This document shows positions 6,001-8,143 of a stretch of DNA of 8,143 nt, piece after piece (the stretch's first letter is position 1; every line of letters begins with the position of its first letter). Both the position numbers and the translations under genes were made by a program. The DNA is taken from the NCBI GenBank assembly GCA_028820945.1, contig JAPPHW010000430.1, forward strand, positions 1 through 8,143, in the 5' to 3' direction. A model generated the notes under the pieces. That model did no database searches. It was not told the DNA's origin and saw nothing but the letters and a program-made list of their open reading frames with translations. Source of the DNA: Defluviicoccus sp. (GTDB lineage Bacteria; Pseudomonadota; Alphaproteobacteria; MPNO01).

Positions 6001-6762
6001 TTATCTGGGCGGCAGGCGGACCGCGCCGTCGAGGCGTATGACCTCGCCGTTCAGCAGGGGATTCTCCACGATCTGCTGGACGAGCTGGGCGTATTCCTCC
6101 GGCGCGCCCAGCCGGGGCGGAAACTGGGTGATCGAGAGCAACCCCTCCCGCGCGGCGTCAGGCACGTTGTCGAACATCGGCGTCAACAGGATGCCAGGCG
6201 CGATCGTCATCACACGCACGCCCATGCGGGCGAATTCGCGCGCCGCGGGCAGCGTCATCGAGGCGATGGCGCCCTTCGAGGCGGAATAGGCCGCCTGGCC
6301 GATCTGCCCGTCATAGGCGGCAACCGAAGCGGTATTGACGACGACGCCGCGCTCCCCGGTTTCGACCGGATCGAGATCCGACATCGCGGCGACGGCGAGG
6401 CGCATTACGTTAAAGGTGCCGAACAGGTTTATGTCGACCACACGGGTGAATTCCTCAAGCGCCATCGGGCCGCTACGGCCGACGATGCGCCCGGCGACAC
6501 CGATCCCGGCGCAGTTCACCACCACCCGGGGCACGCCCACCGCATCGGAAATCTCGGCGAGCGCGGCCTCCACCGCGTCGGGGCTGGTGACGTCGCAGCC
6601 GACCCCCTTGCCGCCGATCTCGGCGCCAACCGCCTGTGCCCCGGCAGCGTTGAGGTCGACGATCCCGACATTCGCCCCCAGATCGGCAAGGCGACGCGCG
6701 CTCGCCGCACCGAGACCCGAGGCGCCGCCGGTGACCAACGCCGAAGTTCCCGCGATATCCAT
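6001..6762 (-). CDS. HSD10-like short-chain dehydrogenase (type II 3-hydroxyacyl-CoA dehydrogenase)
   Basis: A 253-residue classical SDR that probably oxidises a 3-hydroxyacyl-CoA or similar secondary alcohol with NAD+. Visible elements are the cofactor motif TGGASGLG (11-18), D36 at the end of strand 2 (NAD preference), NCAG (83-86), N112, and catalytic S146, Y159 and K163 in ASVAAYDGQIGQAAYSASKG. The strings GERGVVVNTASVAAYDGQIG and PLLNGEVIRLDGAVR closely follow human HSD17B10 and bacterial type-2 3-hydroxyacyl-CoA or 2-methyl-3-hydroxybutyryl-CoA dehydrogenases. Length is right for the family. AGGGAG six bases upstream supports the ATG at 6762. It is first in a - strand pair with the VOC gene and diverges from the second crotonase over 90 bp. 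Together with that crotonase it could supply two successive beta-oxidation steps; the real substrate is not known. Confidence 0.93.
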   Translation of the reverse strand: MDIAGTSALVTGGASGLGAASARRLADLGANVGIVDLNAAGAQAVGAEIGGKGVGCDVTSPDAVEAALAEISDAVGVPRVVVNCAGIGVAGRIVGRSGPMALEEFTRVVDINLFGTFNVMRLAVAAMSDLDPVETGERGVVVNTASVAAYDGQIGQAAYSASKGAIASMTLPAAREFARMGVRVMTIAPGILLTPMFDNVPDAAREGLLSITQFPPRLGAPEEYAQLVQQIVENPLLNGEVIRLDGAVRLPPR

Positions 6763-6791
6763 TTCCCACTCCCTGTCCCGTGGCGCCCCAG

Positions 6792-6820
6792 TTTACACCG
6801 CCCGTTGCGGCCCCTATAGC
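6792..6820 (+). promoter_or_regulatory. Candidate sigma70-type promoter for the second crotonase
   Basis: TTTACA (6792-6797, five of six to TTGACA) and TATAGC (6815-6820, four of six to TATAAT) are separated by the ideal 17 bp. The predicted start of transcription near 6827 leaves a leader of about 26 bases before the GTG at 6853. The position in a divergent gap supports it; the -10 lacks the conserved final T. Confidence 0.45.
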
Positions 6821-6845
6821 TGGCCCGAAACGGTAGCGGGGTCAA
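6813..6845 (-). promoter_or_regulatory. Possible opposing promoter elements for the dehydrogenase/VOC pair
   Basis: Read on the - strand, TTGACC (complement of 6840-6845) is followed after 21 bases by TATAGG (complement of 6813-6818). The spacing is longer than optimal, so this is weaker than the + strand candidate. The -10 overlaps the one used in the + direction because CTATAG is its own reverse complement. Confidence 0.25.
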
Positions 6846-6852
6846 ATCCAGG

Positions 6853-7635
6853 GTGACGAAGTTCGAAAGCGATGTCTTGCGGTTCGAATTGCGGGGACCA
6901 ATCGCGGTCCTCACCCTCGATCGGCCGGAGAAGGGCAACGCGGTCAACACGCGGCTGATCGAGGACATAAACCGCTTCTTCCAATCTCCGCCGAGCGAGG
7001 CCCGGGCCGTGGTGCTTTGCGGCGAGGGCAGGCATTTCTGCGCCGGGCTCGACCTTTCGGAGCACAAGGAGCGCGATCCCGTCGAGTCATTCGAAACCTC
7101 GCGCTACTGGCACCGGACGCTCGACATGGTGGAGCTCGGCGGACTGCCGGTGGTCGCCGCCATGAAGGGCGCGGTGATGGGCGGCGGTCTAGAAATCGCC
7201 TCGGCCACCCATGTTCGCGTCGCCGAGCCGAGCACGATCTACCAGCTGCCGGAAGGGCGGCGGGGCATCTTCGTGGGCGGCGGGGCGACGGTGCGCGTGA
7301 CGCGTATCATCGGCGCCGGCCGCACCACGGAGATGATGCTCACCGGACGCCGAGTCTCGGCCGAAGAAGGCCAGGCGCTCGGCCTCTCACATTACCTCGT
7401 CGGCGACGGCGAAGCATTCGACAAGGCGGTCGAGCTCGCCGAAACGGTCGCGGACAACGCGCCGATGGTCAACGCGATGGTTCTCGGCGCGATCGGCCGG
7501 ATCGCCGATATGCCGAGACAGGAAGGGCTGTTCACCGAGTCGGTGGCCTCCGCTCTCACCCAGACCAGCACCGATGCCCGCGCCGGCATGGAGGCCTTTC
7601 TGGACAGGCGCGAAGCGAAGTTCGAGCGCAACTAG
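6853..7635 (+). CDS. Second crotonase/enoyl-CoA hydratase family protein with both catalytic glutamates
   Basis: A 260-residue crotonase-fold protein. LDRPEKGNAVN (22-32) and HFCAGLDLSEH (61-71) are the N-terminal and first oxyanion-hole motifs, and KGAVMGGGLEIAS (105-117) is the second. Both hydratase glutamates have counterparts, E114 (GGGLEIA) and E134 (LPEGRRGIFVGGG), so a conventional syn-hydration of an enoyl-CoA is possible, unlike in the first crotonase. The run GRRGIFVGGGATVRV has an unusual glycine cluster where hydratases carry PGxGGTQ. Start is GTG at 6853. The Shine-Dalgarno is poor (GCGGGG about 11 bases away) and an in-frame stop at 6817 leaves no ATG or GTG upstream. It diverges from the HSD10-like gene and overlaps the stop codon of the convergent transporter gene. 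Subfamily and substrate are not assigned. Confidence 0.88.
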   Translation: MTKFESDVLRFELRGPIAVLTLDRPEKGNAVNTRLIEDINRFFQSPPSEARAVVLCGEGRHFCAGLDLSEHKERDPVESFETSRYWHRTLDMVELGGLPVVAAMKGAVMGGGLEIASATHVRVAEPSTIYQLPEGRRGIFVGGGATVRVTRIIGAGRTTEMMLTGRRVSAEEGQALGLSHYLVGDGEAFDKAVELAETVADNAPMVNAMVLGAIGRIADMPRQEGLFTESVASALTQTSTDARAGMEAFLDRREAKFERN

Positions 7636-8143
7636 GACGGGCGCGCCTTTTCGATCCTGACCGCCAGCACGGCGCCGATCACCAGCGCGGCACCGGCGAG
7701 CTGGAGCGGCGTGAGCACCTGTCCGAGGATCAGGAACCCGGCGGCGATGGTGAACACGGGCTCCAGGTTCATCAGCAGCGCGGCTCGGATAGAGCCGATC
7801 ATCGCGATGGCGCCGAAGAAACCGAGCGTGGACACCGCGTAGAACAACGGCAGCGAGATCAGCCCGGCCCAACCCTTGACAGTCTGAGGCAGGGCGATGT
7901 CGCCCACGATCAGGCAGATCGCAAGATAGATCAGCCCCGCCGAAAGCTGCAGGTAGAAGGTGAACAGGCGGGGATCCTGCGTGCGCATCACCCCGCCGCT
8001 GCCGACCGTGATGATAGCCCAGGAGATCGCAGCCCCTATGGCGAGCAGCGATCCCCAAAGATTGGATTCTTCGCCCGACACATCGAACACCAGCATCAGC
8101 CCGGCGAAGGCGACGACCAGCCCGACGACGATCGCCGGCGTGA
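7632..8143 (-). CDS. EamA/DMT-superfamily transporter, 5'-truncated (C-terminal half)
   Basis: The last 169 or so residues of an inner-membrane drug/metabolite transporter. The frame stays open to the window edge, so the gene begins outside. About five or six hydrophobic helices are visible: TPAIVVGLVVAFAGLMLVF at the very edge, then LLAIGAAISWAIITVGS, LFTFYLQLSAGLIYLAICLI, GLISLPLFYAVSTLGFFGAIAM, and the final pair around LEPVFTIAAGFLILG and LQLAGAALVIGAVLAV. The EPVF plus GxxLTPLQxxGAxLVIxGxxL arrangement is the hallmark of the second EamA repeat. The tail is short and basic (RIEKARPS). EamA proteins usually have ten helices and export or import small metabolites, so it could export a product or import the acid degraded here, but that is inference. 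The stop codon (complement of 7632-7634) overlaps that of the second crotonase. Confidence 0.88.
   Translation of the reverse strand, partial: TPAIVVGLVVAFAGLMLVFDVSGEESNLWGSLLAIGAAISWAIITVGSGGVMRTQDPRLFTFYLQLSAGLIYLAICLIVGDIALPQTVKGWAGLISLPLFYAVSTLGFFGAIAMIGSIRAALLMNLEPVFTIAAGFLILGQVLTPLQLAGAALVIGAVLAVRIEKARPS

Noticed and set aside
1..8143. CRISPR array, insertion sequence, tRNA or antiphage system
   Set aside because: I see no repeat-spacer pattern, transposase, terminal repeats, tRNA-like cloverleaf or defence domain; nearly all the sequence is metabolic coding DNA.

Overview
The window looks like accessory catabolic DNA from a high-GC, GC-rich-third-position bacterium, most likely an alphaproteobacterium of the sphingomonad or marine Rhodospirillales type. 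That placement rests on codon style, on the HSD10-like dehydrogenase and on the gene content; no phylogenetic marker is present, so it is tentative. There are ten protein genes, two of them cut by the window edges, packed with gaps of 4 to 99 bp. I see no RNA gene, mobile element, CRISPR array or transcriptional regulator.

Left block (1-3906, + strand): the 3' two thirds of an acyl-CoA ligase, a crotonase-fold hydratase, a vanillate-demethylase-type Rieske oxygenase and a short bicupin of the homogentisate 1,2-dioxygenase family. Gaps are 15, 43 and 23 bp and each downstream gene has its own Shine-Dalgarno sequence, so they read as one operon. Middle block (3911-5518): a zinc nucleoside/guanine-deaminase-family protein on the - strand and a luciferase-like flavin monooxygenase on the + strand diverge from a 99-bp region with nested inverted repeats. 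Right block (5540-8143): a small VOC/glyoxalase-fold protein and an HSD10-like short-chain dehydrogenase form a - strand pair; a second crotonase diverges from them; and the C-terminal half of an EamA/DMT transporter converges on that crotonase, the two sharing the bases CTAG for both stop codons.

Taken together this looks like a degradation locus for an aromatic or alicyclic acid. The ligase would make a CoA thioester. The Rieske enzyme would hydroxylate or O-demethylate a ring, the bicupin could cleave a ring or oxidise another carbon bond, and the crotonases and HSD10-like enzyme would carry out beta-oxidation-type hydration and 3-hydroxyacyl-CoA oxidation. The flavin monooxygenase could add another oxidation, and the EamA protein could move substrate or product. 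The substrate cannot be read from the sequence. A Rieske reductase, a flavin reductase, a thiolase and the fumarylacetoacetate-type steps are all absent from the window. The pairing of a Rieske oxygenase with an HGD-like bicupin behind a CoA ligase is the best candidate for an undescribed pathway.
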